Shown in pieces: positions 54,642 to 63,979 of a stretch of DNA of 64,000 nucleotides (position 1 is its first letter; the number at the start of each line of letters is the position of its first letter). The position numbers were made by a program, and so were the translations under genes. Origin of the DNA: Simiduia sp. 21SJ11W-1 (lineage in GTDB: Bacteria > Pseudomonadota > Gammaproteobacteria > Pseudomonadales > Cellvibrionaceae); contig NZ_CP090959.1 of assembly GCF_024138675.1 (NCBI RefSeq), forward strand, positions 558,001 through 622,000, read 5' to 3'. The notes beneath the pieces are model-generated. The model searched no databases. It saw only the letters and a list, made by a program, of their open reading frames with translations, and had not been told where the DNA came from.

Positions 54642-55715
54642 TTAAACGCCAAGCCCCTGCTTGCTGGCCCGGCTGCTGGGGGCAAGCAGGTTGACTTCTG
54701 TGAAGAGTTTGGCGGCCGGGGTGTGCTCTGTGAGTGCGTCTGCTGCCAATAAAATTGCGCCACTCGTCCAGGTGGTTTTTTCTTCAGGCCAAATGGCTTT
54801 ATCGCGAAACTGGTAGCCCATCCAATAGCCGCCATCGGCATCTAAAAACTGGTGCAACCAGCTGTAGAGGTTTACCGCGCGGGTGTGATCGCCAATGGCC
54901 AGCAGCGCCATGGTGAGCTCGCAGCTTTCGGCAATGGTGACCCAGGGCTCGTCACTCACACACCGGCACCCCAGGTTGTGCTCTACAAATTCGCTCCAGC
55001 GGCTGTCGATGCGCGCGCGCGCCTGCTCGCCGGAAATTACGCCGGTAAGCACCGGGTAAAACCAATCCATGGAATAGCGTGCCTTGCTCTCCCAGGTGCG
55101 ATCGAAACGCTCGGGTTTGTGGTTGATGCATTCAACCAGCAGAGTGCGCGCGCGCACCCAGTGGCGGGCATCCTCACCCAGGGTTACGGCAATATTTATG
55201 GCGCACTCCAGGCTCTTGGCAATGGAGCTATTGGCGGTAAGCAGTGCATCGTTGAGGCCGCAGTCGTTTTCATCTACGGCCCAGTCGATTTCGCCGTGCA
55301 CACTTTGGTAGCGCAGCACAAAATTGATGGCGTTTTGTACCATTTGCCAGTGGTGCAGTAAAAAACTGTGATCACCGCTGATGAGGTAGTGGTGCCAAAT
55401 GCCGGTGGCCACGTAGGCCACAAAATTGGTTTCGCGCTTTTCACGGCATACAGGTTGATTGTTGCGGTAGTGATTCCACCAGCTGCCGTCTACCCGTTGT
55501 TGATCTGCCAGCCATTGGTAGGCGTGTTCGGCGGCGGCCCATTGGCCAGCAATGGAAAGCCCCATGGCGGCCTCTGTGTGATCCCACGGGTCTGCTTTAT
55601 CGCCGCGGTACCAGGGGATGCAACCGTCTTCGAGCTGTTGGCTCAAAATATAATTAACTGTGGGGGCGAGCAGGGCCTTCGGAAAGCGGCCTTTTTGCAG
55701 CAATAGCGATGTCAC
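54642..55715 (-). CDS. Alpha-barrel (prenyltransferase-like) protein
   Basis: A 357-residue protein built of helical repeats with aromatic- and glycine-rich motifs (DGCIPWYRGDKADPWDHTEA, QRVDGSWW, DADGGYWMGYQF), like the (alpha/alpha)6 barrel of prenyltransferase/squalene-cyclase-like and some glycoside hydrolase proteins. No catalytic DxDD is seen, so a terpene cyclase role is unlikely. I start at GTG 55715, overlapping the methyltransferase stop. Likely part of a glycan or glycolipid pathway with its two partners. Confidence 0.65.
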   Translation of the reverse strand: MTSLLLQKGRFPKALLAPTVNYILSQQLEDGCIPWYRGDKADPWDHTEAAMGLSIAGQWAAAEHAYQWLADQQRVDGSWWNHYRNNQPVCREKRETNFVAYVATGIWHHYLISGDHSFLLHHWQMVQNAINFVLRYQSVHGEIDWAVDENDCGLNDALLTANSSIAKSLECAINIAVTLGEDARHWVRARTLLVECINHKPERFDRTWESKARYSMDWFYPVLTGVISGEQARARIDSRWSEFVEHNLGCRCVSDEPWVTIAESCELTMALLAIGDHTRAVNLYSWLHQFLDADGGYWMGYQFRDKAIWPEEKTTWTSGAILLAADALTEHTPAAKLFTEVNLLAPSSRASKQGLGV

Positions 55716-56425
55716 TGTGATTCCTCGGTGCGGTAGTACATCACCACACTTTTCCCCATCAGGGGGTTTAAAAGTTTTTCGAGCGTGCGCGTAAGCCAGG
55801 GCTTTTGCATTAAATCCCACACCAGTAACTTGTGGTACCAGGCAATAAGGCGCGATGAATCCTGGGTGTCCCAGAGCATGCATTTCAGCCACCAAAAAGG
55901 TGAGTGCAAGGCGTGGGCCCAGTGTTTTTTGTAGCGTATAAAGCCGTGCTGCTGCACTTCCTGATTGAGCTGGGCTGCGTTAAATATGCGCACATGGCCG
56001 CCTTCCACCTGGTGGTAGGCGCTGGAGTAGTGCCAGCAAATTCTCTCGGGCCAGGCCCTTGGCACGCTGATGGCCAGCAGGCCGCCGGGCTTTAACACGC
56101 GTTGAATTTCACGGAGCGCGCCCTGATAGTCGGGCAGGTGCTCTAACACTTCCGAGCAAATAATTTTATCAAAGCTGTGATCGGCAAAGGGCAGTGCGAG
56201 TGCATTGGCGCATTGCAGGTGAAAGCTTTTGTGCTTGGAGCCGGTGTTAAAAGGCGTAAAGCGTTCGCGGCTGGCGGCCAAATCTTTTAGCGATAAATCC
56301 ACACCGTAGACATCCACATCGCCTGCGATGTAGGCATTGATGGCGTGGCGGCCCTCGCCGCAACCTAAATCCAATAGTTTGTCGCCGCGGGCCAGGGGGA
56401 AGTGGGTAAAATCAACGGTGAGCAC
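55712..56425 (-). CDS. Class I SAM-dependent methyltransferase (Methyltransf_11)
   Basis: A 237-residue methyltransferase: motif I LLDLGCGEGRHAI, acidic motif YGVDLSLKDL, FDKIICSEVLEHLPDY and LKPGGLLAISVPR. It starts at GTG 56425 inside the end of the glycosyltransferase gene. Probably modifies a sugar or lipid carrier made by its neighbours. Confidence 0.87.
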   Translation of the reverse strand: MLTVDFTHFPLARGDKLLDLGCGEGRHAINAYIAGDVDVYGVDLSLKDLAASRERFTPFNTGSKHKSFHLQCANALALPFADHSFDKIICSEVLEHLPDYQGALREIQRVLKPGGLLAISVPRAWPERICWHYSSAYHQVEGGHVRIFNAAQLNQEVQQHGFIRYKKHWAHALHSPFWWLKCMLWDTQDSSRLIAWYHKLLVWDLMQKPWLTRTLEKLLNPLMGKSVVMYYRTEESQ

Positions 56426-57740
56426 GGGCGGCCTCCGTTGTGAGCATTTGGGTGCGGTAGTAGTGGGTGAGTTCTGCCGCTACCCGCGCCCAGCAGAAAG
56501 TTTCTTCAATGCGCGTGCGCGCTTTGGTGGCCAACATCTGGCGCCAGGCGGGCTTGTCAAATAATTGCGATACTGCCTCGGCAATGGCCCGGGCGTCGCC
56601 CGCCGGTACGCTGAGGGCGGCATCGCCCACCACTTCGGGAATGGCGCCGCCATTGGTGGCCACTAACGGCAGGCCGCAGGCCATGGCTTCGCCGGCGGGC
56701 AAGCCGAAACCTTCATAGAGTGATGGCACGACAGCCACCTGGCTTTGGTTGTAACGCGCCACCAACGCCTGCGTGCTGATGCCCGATACAAAATGCACGG
56801 CGTCTTCCAGCTGCAAGGCTTTTAGCCGCTGCTCGGTTTCGCCGCCGGCGTTTAATTTACCGATTACCGTAAGCTGGATGCCGGGGTAGTGCGGGCGCAA
56901 CAGGTGCATGGCCTCCAGCAGATAGCGCAGGCCTTTAAGGGGCTGATCGGCGGAGGCGGTGGTAATCAGGCTAAAGGGTGTTTTGTTGGCGTTTGGGTCT
57001 GGCTTGAATACGTCTGTGTCTATGCCGTTGTGAATCAAATCAATGGCAGATACCGGGCGCTTAAAGCAGGCGGCGATATCGCTACGCGATTGCTCAGAGA
57101 CGGTAATCACGTGTTTAAGTTTGCGCACCACTTTTTCTTGCATGGCGAGAAACGAATGCCAGCGTTTAATGAGCAGCCGCATGCCCCAGTGCTGTTCGGC
57201 GGCAAGCTTGAGCTCCAGGTCGCGGGTGATGGGGTGGTGCACTGTGGCCACCACCGGCAGGCCGCGTTTTTGAATATCCAAAAGCCCCCAGGCCAGGCAC
57301 TGGTTGTCGTGCACCAGGTCGTACTGGTGGCCGTGTTGCTTTAAGTATTTGGCCACCCGGCGCCCGAAAGTGTAGGGCTCGGCAAAGCCGCCGGTGATTT
57401 TGGCCCACCACTCGTAGGTATCGGTATAGCTTTTCAGGTGCGACCATTTAAGGGCCTTAAGGGGCTCTTCTACGGCGAATAAATCAAGGCTCGGCATTTT
57501 AATTAGCCCCACGCCTTCCACCAGTTCTGGGTAGGGCGGGCCCGAGATCACATCCACCTTGTGGCCAAAGGCCAACAGCGCCTTGCTGAGGTAGTGCAAG
57601 TAAATGCCTTGGCCGCCCACGAACGGGTGCGAGCGGTAGCCGAGCAGGCAAATGCGCAGGGCGGGTTTGCCGTCTGCGGCCAAATCGGGCAGGGCCTGGG
57701 CAATATCTACATGGGCCTGAGCAAGCGAGCGTGCATTCAT
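56412..57740 (-). CDS. Family 4 glycosyltransferase (GT-B)
   Basis: A 442-residue glycosyltransferase: N-terminal RICLLGYRSHPFVGGQGIYL, a middle IDLIHNGIDTDVF and the C-terminal donor site PSLYEGFGLPAGEAMACGLP with the ExxxxxxxE pattern. It is first in a tight leftward trio with a methyltransferase and an alpha-barrel protein. No O-antigen or capsule cluster surrounds them. Confidence 0.9.
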   Translation of the reverse strand: MNARSLAQAHVDIAQALPDLAADGKPALRICLLGYRSHPFVGGQGIYLHYLSKALLAFGHKVDVISGPPYPELVEGVGLIKMPSLDLFAVEEPLKALKWSHLKSYTDTYEWWAKITGGFAEPYTFGRRVAKYLKQHGHQYDLVHDNQCLAWGLLDIQKRGLPVVATVHHPITRDLELKLAAEQHWGMRLLIKRWHSFLAMQEKVVRKLKHVITVSEQSRSDIAACFKRPVSAIDLIHNGIDTDVFKPDPNANKTPFSLITTASADQPLKGLRYLLEAMHLLRPHYPGIQLTVIGKLNAGGETEQRLKALQLEDAVHFVSGISTQALVARYNQSQVAVVPSLYEGFGLPAGEAMACGLPLVATNGGAIPEVVGDAALSVPAGDARAIAEAVSQLFDKPAWRQMLATKARTRIEETFCWARVAAELTHYYRTQMLTTEAARAHR

Positions 57741-57874
57741 AGGGCGTATCGATTTGGGTGATTGCAGAGGTTATAGCGAAACAGGGCCGAGGCCAAGAGT
57801 GACCGATTATAGAGAGAGGGTCAGCGTGAGCCAAATTAAAAGCACGACTTAAGAGTCAGCGCGCTGCCTGAAAC

Positions 57875-57905
57875 AAAAAAGCCCCCTGCCTGGGTGACCG
57901 GGGGC
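57875..57905 (-). terminator. Terminator of the zinc receptor gene
   Basis: GCCCCC/GGGGGC stem with A residues on its left, which read as a T tract on the minus strand, directly after the stop of the receptor gene. Confidence 0.88.
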
Positions 57906-57926
57906 TTCAAACTGCTGTGGCGAGGC

Positions 57927-59981
57927 CTAGAAGGAGAAGCGCAGCCCCAGCTCTAACGAGCGCCCAGGCTCAGGCGCGTAGGCGCGCAGGAAGGAGTTGG
58001 CATTGCGAATCTCCGCATTGGCGAGGTTGTTGCCGCGCAGGAATACCAGCAGTGCTTGCTCGGCGCCTACATCGAAGGCGCGGCTCGCACTCAAATCTAC
58101 CCGGGTGTAACCATCAACCGCCAGTTCGCCTTCGCCAGGGTGGCGTTGCTCGCTCACCTGGGTGGTACGCAGCTCGGCATTCCAGTGCTCATCGCCGTAG
58201 CTTAGCGCCAGGCCAATGCGGGCAGGGGTTATGCGCGGTACATCGGTGCCGTCGTCAAGTTCGGCGCGCACGGTGTCGCCGGTGAGGCTGATTTCCCAGT
58301 GCTGGGCAAAGGGCAGGCCCAAGGTTGCCTCGGCACCGTAAAAGCGCGCGTCTTGCTGGCTGAACTGATATACCGGCAACTCCTCCAGCTCTGCGCCTGT
58401 GTTGGCTTTGTAGATGAAGTTGTCGATCTGGTTGTTGAACAGGTTTACCTGCAAGTGCAGCGGACCTTCGTAGTGGTAGGCCAGCTCGAGGTTGTTACTG
58501 GTTTCAGGGCTGAGGTCGTCGTTGCCCAGAATGTAATTTTGCTCAGCCAGATGCGGGCCATTGGCAAACAGTTCTTCAACGGCCGGGGCGCGTTCTGCGC
58601 GGGCCAATCCGAAGGTGAGGTGGCTCTCATCGGTGAGGTGCCAGTGCGCGGCACCCGAGGCGCTAAAGGTGTTAAAGCTCTGGGCTTTGAGGCCATCGGG
58701 GGCGATGTCTGCGTGCTCGGCACGCAGGCCCAGCTCCAGCACCCACTGGCCGCTGGTGTATTCCTGCAGTGTGAAGGCGCCCAGGTTTTCGATATCCGAG
58801 CGCGGTATGAAGGCTTCATCACCAATGGCTGCGTAATCGCGCAGCTGGTATTGCATGCCCAATGCGCCGCGGTGCTGGTCGCCCGCGCTGTGAATCAGTT
58901 CGGCGCGGCCCTCCCAGGCTTTGTTGGTAAAGCGCGTGCCCACCTCGTGGCCTTCCAGCTCGGCGTGTTCGTAATCGGTATAGCCCAGGCGGTAGGTAAT
59001 TTTACTGGCCCAGCCGTCGCCCAGGTTGTGCTCGCCTTTGAGGTCGTAGCGGGTTTGTTCCATGTCGATGCGAATAAATTCTTCGCCGTGCTCGTGCTCT
59101 TCGTCATGGTCGGCGTGATCGTCTTCCTCGTGGTGCTCGTGAGCACCGGGCGGAATGCCGTAGTTGTTGCCAGATTGCGCAACTGCCAGGCCAATGAAGC
59201 CTGCATCGTAGTGAAAGGCGGTGCCCAGGCTGTAGCTGTGGGCTTCGCGATCGGTATTTTCGATCAGCCCGTGCGCTTCGGCTTCGGCCTCTGCTTCATC
59301 CTCTTCTTCGTGCACCGAGTGATGGTGGGCTTCGCCTGGAATGCGTACATCCTTGCCGGTGCTGGTCACACCGTTTAAGTGCCACGCCCACTGCCCATTG
59401 CCGCCTTGAATAAAGCCAACCCCGGTTTGCTGCTCGTTTACCGATTGGTAACGCACTTCGGCCGCGCCTTCTATGCCATCAATGGGCGCGGCGGGAATGC
59501 GGTTGTCGAGCACGTTCACCACGCCGCCAATGGCGTTGTTGCCGTAGCGCAGGGTGGCAGGGCCGCGCAGCACTTCAATGCGGTCGGCCAGCAAGGGCTC
59601 AACGGTGTTGGCGTGATCGGGGCTGGAGCTTGCCGCATCGCCGGTGCCCAGGTGGTCTTGCATCACTTTCACGCGGTTGGCGCTTTGCCCGCGAATCACA
59701 GGCGCCCCCACGCCCGGGCCAAAGCTTGCAGAACTGATGCCGGGCTCTTGTTGCAGGCTTTCACCCAAGGTGGCCGCGGCTTTGCGGCGCAGGGCCTCGC
59801 CGGTTAATACCGAGGCAGGCTGGGTTAGGGTGTCGCCGGTTTTGGCAAAGGGCGATGCGGTAACCACCACCTCTTCAAGGTCAGAGCGTTCGCCATCGGC
59901 TGCGGCAAAGGGCGAAACGCTGGCAATAGCAACGAACAAGGCGGTACGGCCCCAAGCGGGGGTAGAAAAAGCAGAAAACAT
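57927..59981 (-). CDS. ZnuD-like TonB-dependent receptor with His/Glu-rich loops
   Basis: A 684-residue outer-membrane receptor. The signal peptide ends near AAA, a TonB-box-like EEVVVTASPF follows, then a plug (GPGVGAPVIRGQSANRVKVM; RIEVLRGPATLRYGNNAIGG) and a barrel ending in FSF. Two extracellular loops are metal-binding in style: a HHSVHEEEDEAEAEAEAHG run and an HEHHEEDDHADHDEEHEHGE run. These are hallmarks of ZnuD-type zinc receptors. I start at ATG 59981 with GGAG upstream, not the longer frame from 60026. Confidence 0.87.
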   Translation of the reverse strand: MFSAFSTPAWGRTALFVAIASVSPFAAADGERSDLEEVVVTASPFAKTGDTLTQPASVLTGEALRRKAAATLGESLQQEPGISSASFGPGVGAPVIRGQSANRVKVMQDHLGTGDAASSSPDHANTVEPLLADRIEVLRGPATLRYGNNAIGGVVNVLDNRIPAAPIDGIEGAAEVRYQSVNEQQTGVGFIQGGNGQWAWHLNGVTSTGKDVRIPGEAHHHSVHEEEDEAEAEAEAHGLIENTDREAHSYSLGTAFHYDAGFIGLAVAQSGNNYGIPPGAHEHHEEDDHADHDEEHEHGEEFIRIDMEQTRYDLKGEHNLGDGWASKITYRLGYTDYEHAELEGHEVGTRFTNKAWEGRAELIHSAGDQHRGALGMQYQLRDYAAIGDEAFIPRSDIENLGAFTLQEYTSGQWVLELGLRAEHADIAPDGLKAQSFNTFSASGAAHWHLTDESHLTFGLARAERAPAVEELFANGPHLAEQNYILGNDDLSPETSNNLELAYHYEGPLHLQVNLFNNQIDNFIYKANTGAELEELPVYQFSQQDARFYGAEATLGLPFAQHWEISLTGDTVRAELDDGTDVPRITPARIGLALSYGDEHWNAELRTTQVSEQRHPGEGELAVDGYTRVDLSASRAFDVGAEQALLVFLRGNNLANAEIRNANSFLRAYAPEPGRSLELGLRFSF

Positions 59982-60048
59982 AAATAGCACTCCACGGCCC
60001 AAGCGCATGGCGCCGGGCAACAGCATTAGTCAAAAATGGTCTGGAAAA

Positions 60049-60339
60049 TCAGGCTGATGCTTCGCGGGTGGTCGGGGGGTCGCGCTTGCCACGCTTTTCG
60101 GCGTTGCGGTGCAAACGGTGGTAGGGGGAAATCTCCAGCCACATGCCCGGTTCCGGGCGCTGGGCTTTGGGCACCTCTTCATTGCAGGCAAGGGCGTTCG
60201 CGTGCTGGCACAGGAAACACTCGGTTTGCAGCTGCTGGTGGTCGTGTTGAACCTCTACCGCTTGTGCAAACACCAGGCACAAGGCCAGCGCTGCCAGAAG
60301 CAGTGTGCGCGACTTGTTAAATTTGGTGAATGAAAACAT
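60049..60339 (-). CDS. Small exported protein beside the zinc receptor
   Basis: A 96-residue protein with a signal peptide (cut near AQA) followed by VQHDHQQLQTECFLCQHANA: a histidine pair and a CxxC that could bind zinc or copper. It ends 67 bases before the receptor gene, same strand, so likely cotranscribed. Family resemblance to DUF2946-like proteins is weak. Confidence 0.7.
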   Translation of the reverse strand: MFSFTKFNKSRTLLLAALALCLVFAQAVEVQHDHQQLQTECFLCQHANALACNEEVPKAQRPEPGMWLEISPYHRLHRNAEKRGKRDPPTTREASA

Positions 60340-60366
60340 AAGCTCGGTTTGAGTGGTTCAGGCCCA

Positions 60367-60388
60367 GTAGACTAGTCTACAAGTAGAC
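60367..60388. promoter_or_regulatory. Palindrome with a third half-site, candidate operator
   Basis: GTAGACTAGTCTAC (60367-60380) is a perfect 14-base palindrome and a further GTAGAC follows at 60383, so three half-sites recur every eight bases. It lies 28 bases upstream of the small exported gene, where a metal-responsive repressor would sit. It does not look like the E. coli Zur box, so the regulator is open. Confidence 0.55.
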
Positions 60389-60537
60389 GGGGCTTCTGCG
60401 CTAGGGGTAGCCATTGCGCAAAAAATCGATTTTTTAATCGTCTATTGCGGCAGTGCTGGTAAAATTGTTGCTTTGCCTGCTCTGGTTTACGGATTAGCGT
60501 TGCTAATTCTAATGTTTCGATACCCCTAGAGGATGTC

Positions 60538-60891
60538 TTGTTGAACAGTGATTTTAGCCAGTCAACCAACCCCGCCAACAAGGCCGGCAGCGAGGCGAGT
60601 TTCGGTGCCGATGCAACGCTCCATTTGGCGATTACCGGCCGCTTCGGGTTGGATGTTCATCAAGCCTTCAGAGAGGCCTACCGGCCCTACGTGGGCCGCG
60701 CGCGCCGCTGCGTGATAGATCTTTCCGAGTGCACAGGCATAGACAGCGCCGGCATGGCCCAGCTGTTAATCCTGCGAGACCTGCTTGGCCTGGCGCAGGC
60801 GCAATTTTTATTAAGTGGCAGTAATGAAGACGTGACCCGATTGCTTGGATACGCCAATTTCGACCAGTTATTTACCGTAATCCCCCGTTAG
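60538..60891 (+). CDS. STAS-domain protein (anti-sigma antagonist-like)
   Basis: A 117-residue STAS protein: DLSECTGIDSAGMAQLLILR carries the serine that a kinase phosphorylates in anti-anti-sigma factors. Starts at TTG 60538 or TTG 60541, with AGAGGA upstream. No cognate kinase or sigma factor is nearby. It precedes hisB by 70 bases but is probably separate. Confidence 0.82.
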   Translation: MLNSDFSQSTNPANKAGSEASFGADATLHLAITGRFGLDVHQAFREAYRPYVGRARRCVIDLSECTGIDSAGMAQLLILRDLLGLAQAQFLLSGSNEDVTRLLGYANFDQLFTVIPR

Positions 60892-60961
60892 CACTGCTGG
60901 GCAGCTTTGCCCTCAGCCTATATAATCCCCGCTCCTCGAAAACCCGCCACCGGAGTCCGTA

Positions 60962-61552
60962 GTGGAGCGCACCGCTAAAGTCAGCCGCGATACGCTGGAA
61001 ACACAAATCACAGTCGCGTTAAATCTTGATGGTTCAGGCAGGGGCAAATTTGCCACTGGCGTGCCCTTCCTTGAGCACATGATGGATCAGATCGCCCGCC
61101 ACGGGATGATCGATCTCGACATCACCTGCAAAGGCGATACCCACATTGATGATCACCACTCGGTGGAAGACATCGGCATCACCCTGGGCCAGGCCATTGC
61201 CAAGGCCGTGGGCGATAAAAAGGGCATTCGCCGCTATGGCCACGCCTATGTGCCCCTCGATGAAGCCCTTTCGCGGGTAGTGATCGACTTCTCCGGCCGC
61301 CCGGGTTTGATCATGGAGGTGCCTTTTACCCAAAAGCGCATTGGCCAGTTTGATACCGAGCTGTTTTGGGAGTTCTTCCAGGGCTTTGTTAACCACGCCC
61401 AGGTGACCTTGCACATAGACACGCTGCGCGGCTTTAACGCGCACCATCAAATTGAAACCGTGTTCAAGGCCTTTGGGCGCGCGTTGCGCATGGCGCTGGA
61501 AGAAGATCCACGCATGGCAGGCCAAATGCCTTCCACCAAGGGCACGCTCTAG
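60962..61552 (+). CDS. hisB: Imidazoleglycerol-phosphate dehydratase
   Basis: A 196-residue monofunctional HisB of histidine synthesis. Metal-binding motifs are DDHHSVED and AHHQIE, and [14 protein letters not shown] is typical. Starts at GTG 60962. First of hisB-hisH-hisA-hisF; the hisH gene follows after three bases. Confidence 0.96.
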   Translation: MERTAKVSRDTLETQITVALNLDGSGRGKFATGVPFLEHMMDQIARHGMIDLDITCKGDTHIDDHHSVEDIGITLGQAIAKAVGDKKGIRRYGHAYVPLDEALSRVVIDFSGRPGLIMEVPFTQKRIGQFDTELFWEFFQGFVNHAQVTLHIDTLRGFNAHHQIETVFKAFGRALRMALEEDPRMAGQMPSTKGTL

Positions 61553-61555
61553 ACC

Positions 61556-62206
61556 ATGAGCCAGACCATTGCAGTGATTGATTACGGCATGGGCAACCTG
61601 CACTCGGTGTCCAGTGCCTTGCAGCATGTAGCCCCCGATGCCGAGGTGCGGGTTACCGCAGATCCGGCGGCGGTGGCCGCGGCAGATCGCGTGGTGTTCC
61701 CGGGTGTGGGTGCCATTCGCGATTGCATGGCCGAAATTCGCCGCCTGGGGTTCGATGCGCTGGTGCGCGAACAGGTGGCCAGCGGCAAGCCCGTGCTGGG
61801 CGTATGTGTGGGCATGCAGGCGCTCATGAGCCACAGTGAAGAAAACGGCGGGGTAGATTGCATCGGCATTCTGCCAGGCCAAGTGCGCTTTTTCGGCCAT
61901 GACTTGCACGAGCCGGGCAGCCAAACCCGCTTGAAGGTGCCGCACATGGGCTGGAATCAGGTGGCCCAGGTAGATCACCCCCTGTGGGCCGGCATCGACG
62001 ATATGAGCCGGTTTTATTTTGTGCATTCTTATTACGTGCGCGCGGAACTTGCCCATCAGGTGGTGGGGCGTTGCCACTACGGTGTGGATTGCGATGTGGC
62101 ACTGGCCGCCGGCAATTTATTCGCCGTGCAATTTCACCCGGAAAAAAGCCACACGCCCGGCCTGCAGTTGCTGCGCAATTTTGTGGGCTGGAATGGTCAG
62201 CCCTAG
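61556..62206 (+). CDS. hisH: Imidazole glycerol phosphate synthase, glutamine amidotransferase subunit
   Basis: A 216-residue class I amidotransferase that supplies ammonia to HisF. Nucleophile Cys lies in [10 protein letters not shown] and the His-Glu pair in FHPEKS. Begins [14 protein letters not shown], as in the family. Normal length. Confidence 0.96.
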   Translation: MSQTIAVIDYGMGNLHSVSSALQHVAPDAEVRVTADPAAVAAADRVVFPGVGAIRDCMAEIRRLGFDALVREQVASGKPVLGVCVGMQALMSHSEENGGVDCIGILPGQVRFFGHDLHEPGSQTRLKVPHMGWNQVAQVDHPLWAGIDDMSRFYFVHSYYVRAELAHQVVGRCHYGVDCDVALAAGNLFAVQFHPEKSHTPGLQLLRNFVGWNGQP

Positions 62207-62244
62207 CTGACCCTGTTTAATTTTAAAAAGTCTCAGGAACTCCC

Positions 62245-62973
62245 ATGCTAATTATTCCCGCCATCGACCTCAAAGACGGCCAATGCGTGCGCTTGCGCCA
62301 GGGCTTGATGGATGATTCAACCGTATTCTCCGATGACCCGGTGGCCATGGCTGCGCAGTGGGTTGAGCAGGGTTGCCGGCGTTTGCACCTGGTAGATCTA
62401 AACGGCGCCTTCGAGGGCAAACCGGTTAACGGCGAGGTGGTTACCGCCATTGCCAAGGCCTACCCGGGCCTGCCCATTCAAATTGGCGGCGGCATTCGCA
62501 GTGCTGAAATCATTGAGGCCTACCTTGCGGCAGGTGTTAGCCATGTGATCATCGGCACCAAGGCCGTGAAAGAGCCCAAGTTTGTGACCGAGATGTGCAA
62601 GGCCTTTCCGGGCCACATCATCGTGGGGCTGGATGCCAAAGATGGCCTGGTGGCCACCGATGGTTGGGCGGAGGTTTCCAATGTGAAAGCCACCGAGCTT
62701 GCCAAGCGCTTTGAGGCCGACGGGGTGGATTCCATCGTCTATACCGACATCGCCCGCGACGGCATGATGCAAGGTGTAAACGTAGAGCAAACCCTGGCCA
62801 TGGCAAAGGCCTCGTCTATTCCGGTGATTGCCTCAGGCGGCATCACCAATATGGACGACATTCGCGCGCTCAAGGCGGTGGCCGACCAGGGCATTTGTGG
62901 CGCCATTACCGGCCGCGCCATTTACGAGGGTAGCCTCAACATGGCCGAAGCCCAGCAGTTTTGCGACGCCTAA
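62245..62973 (+). CDS. hisA: ProFAR isomerase
   Basis: A 242-residue TIM-barrel isomerase of histidine synthesis. The first catalytic aspartate lies in [14 protein letters not shown], the second in [21 protein letters not shown] holds a phosphate site. Thirty-eight bases after hisH. Confidence 0.96.
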   Translation: MLIIPAIDLKDGQCVRLRQGLMDDSTVFSDDPVAMAAQWVEQGCRRLHLVDLNGAFEGKPVNGEVVTAIAKAYPGLPIQIGGGIRSAEIIEAYLAAGVSHVIIGTKAVKEPKFVTEMCKAFPGHIIVGLDAKDGLVATDGWAEVSNVKATELAKRFEADGVDSIVYTDIARDGMMQGVNVEQTLAMAKASSIPVIASGGITNMDDIRALKAVADQGICGAITGRAIYEGSLNMAEAQQFCDA

Positions 62974-62994
62974 AGGCGCGGGAGGAAAACCACC

Positions 62995-63768
62995 ATGGCA
63001 CTGGCCAAGCGTATTATTCCCTGCCTGGATGTAGAAAATGGCCGGGTTGTGAAGGGCGTAAAGTTTCTTGATATTCGCGATGCCGGAGACCCGGTAGAAG
63101 TGGCGCGCCGCTACAACGAGGCCGGCGCCGATGAAATTACCTTCCTGGATATCACCGCCAGTCACGAAGAGCGCGACACCACCGTACACACAGTAGAGGC
63201 CATTGCCTCTGATGTGTTTATACCCCTGACAGTGGGTGGGGGTATTCGCAAAGTTGAAGACATCCGCCGTATGCTCAATGCCGGTGCCGATAAAGTCTCT
63301 ATCAATTCCGCCGCGGTGTTTAACCCGGATTTCGTCAAGCAGGCCTCAGACAGATTCGGTGCCCAGTGCATTGTGGTGGCCATTGATGCCAAGCAGGTAT
63401 CCCTTGCGGGCGAGGCCCCGCGCTGGGAAATCTTTACCCACGGTGGCCGCAAGCCCACGGGGCTGGACGCCGTAGAATGGGCCGCGCGCATGGCCGAATA
63501 CGGTGCTGGTGAAATCCTGTTGACCAGCATGGATCAAGACGGCGTAAAAAGCGGCTACGATCTGGGAGTGACGCGCGCCATCAGCGACGCCGTGCACATT
63601 CCCGTGATCGCCTCAGGTGGCGTGGGCAACTTGCAGCATTTGGCAGAGGGCGTGCTTGAAGGCGGCGCCGATGCAGTGCTGGCCGCCAGTATTTTCCACT
63701 TTGGTGAATACACTGTGGCCGAGGCCAAGGCCTATATGGCCGCCCAGGGCATTGAAATGCGTTTGTAA
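62995..63768 (+). CDS. hisF: Imidazole glycerol phosphate synthase, cyclase subunit
   Basis: A 257-residue TIM barrel that closes the imidazole ring and releases AICAR. Catalytic aspartates lie in [15 protein letters not shown] and [22 protein letters not shown] and the phosphate site IASGGVGN follow. Start has GGGAGGA upstream. Last of the his run; hisI/hisE do not follow. Confidence 0.97.
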   Translation: MALAKRIIPCLDVENGRVVKGVKFLDIRDAGDPVEVARRYNEAGADEITFLDITASHEERDTTVHTVEAIASDVFIPLTVGGGIRKVEDIRRMLNAGADKVSINSAAVFNPDFVKQASDRFGAQCIVVAIDAKQVSLAGEAPRWEIFTHGGRKPTGLDAVEWAARMAEYGAGEILLTSMDQDGVKSGYDLGVTRAISDAVHIPVIASGGVGNLQHLAEGVLEGGADAVLAASIFHFGEYTVAEAKAYMAAQGIEMRL

Positions 63769-63790
63769 GCCAATGCGGTTTAAATTTTTA

Positions 63791-63816
63791 AAGCCGCAAT
63801 TTATTGCGGCTTTTTT
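63791..63816 (+). terminator. Terminator of the hisBHAF operon
   Basis: A perfect GCCGCAA/TTGCGGC stem, TTTA loop and six T residues, 22 bases after the hisF stop. Confidence 0.93.
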
Positions 63817-63924
63817 GTGGGCGCCAGAATTTATTTGCAGCCGCTTGAATGGTTAAGGACGCAGCGCAAATCTTGAGAGCTCGCCGGGGTAGCGGGAAAG
63901 CCGGGTGTGTAAACGCCAGGCAGC

Positions 63925-63955
63925 AAAAAGCAGGCACTGTGTAAACAGTACCTGC
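63925..63955 (-). terminator. Terminator of a leftward gene at the window edge
   Basis: An 11-base stem (63930-63940 with 63945-63955, one mismatch) and a tract of five A residues at 63925-63929, which is a T tract on the minus strand. Confidence 0.75.
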
Positions 63956-63979
63956 GGCTCATCAAGAAAGTGGTGGTGC

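Noticed and set aside
60372-60581. A 69-codon minus-strand frame upstream of the STAS gene
   Set aside because: It overlaps the candidate operator and the STAS start, and lacks a ribosome site and recognisable features.
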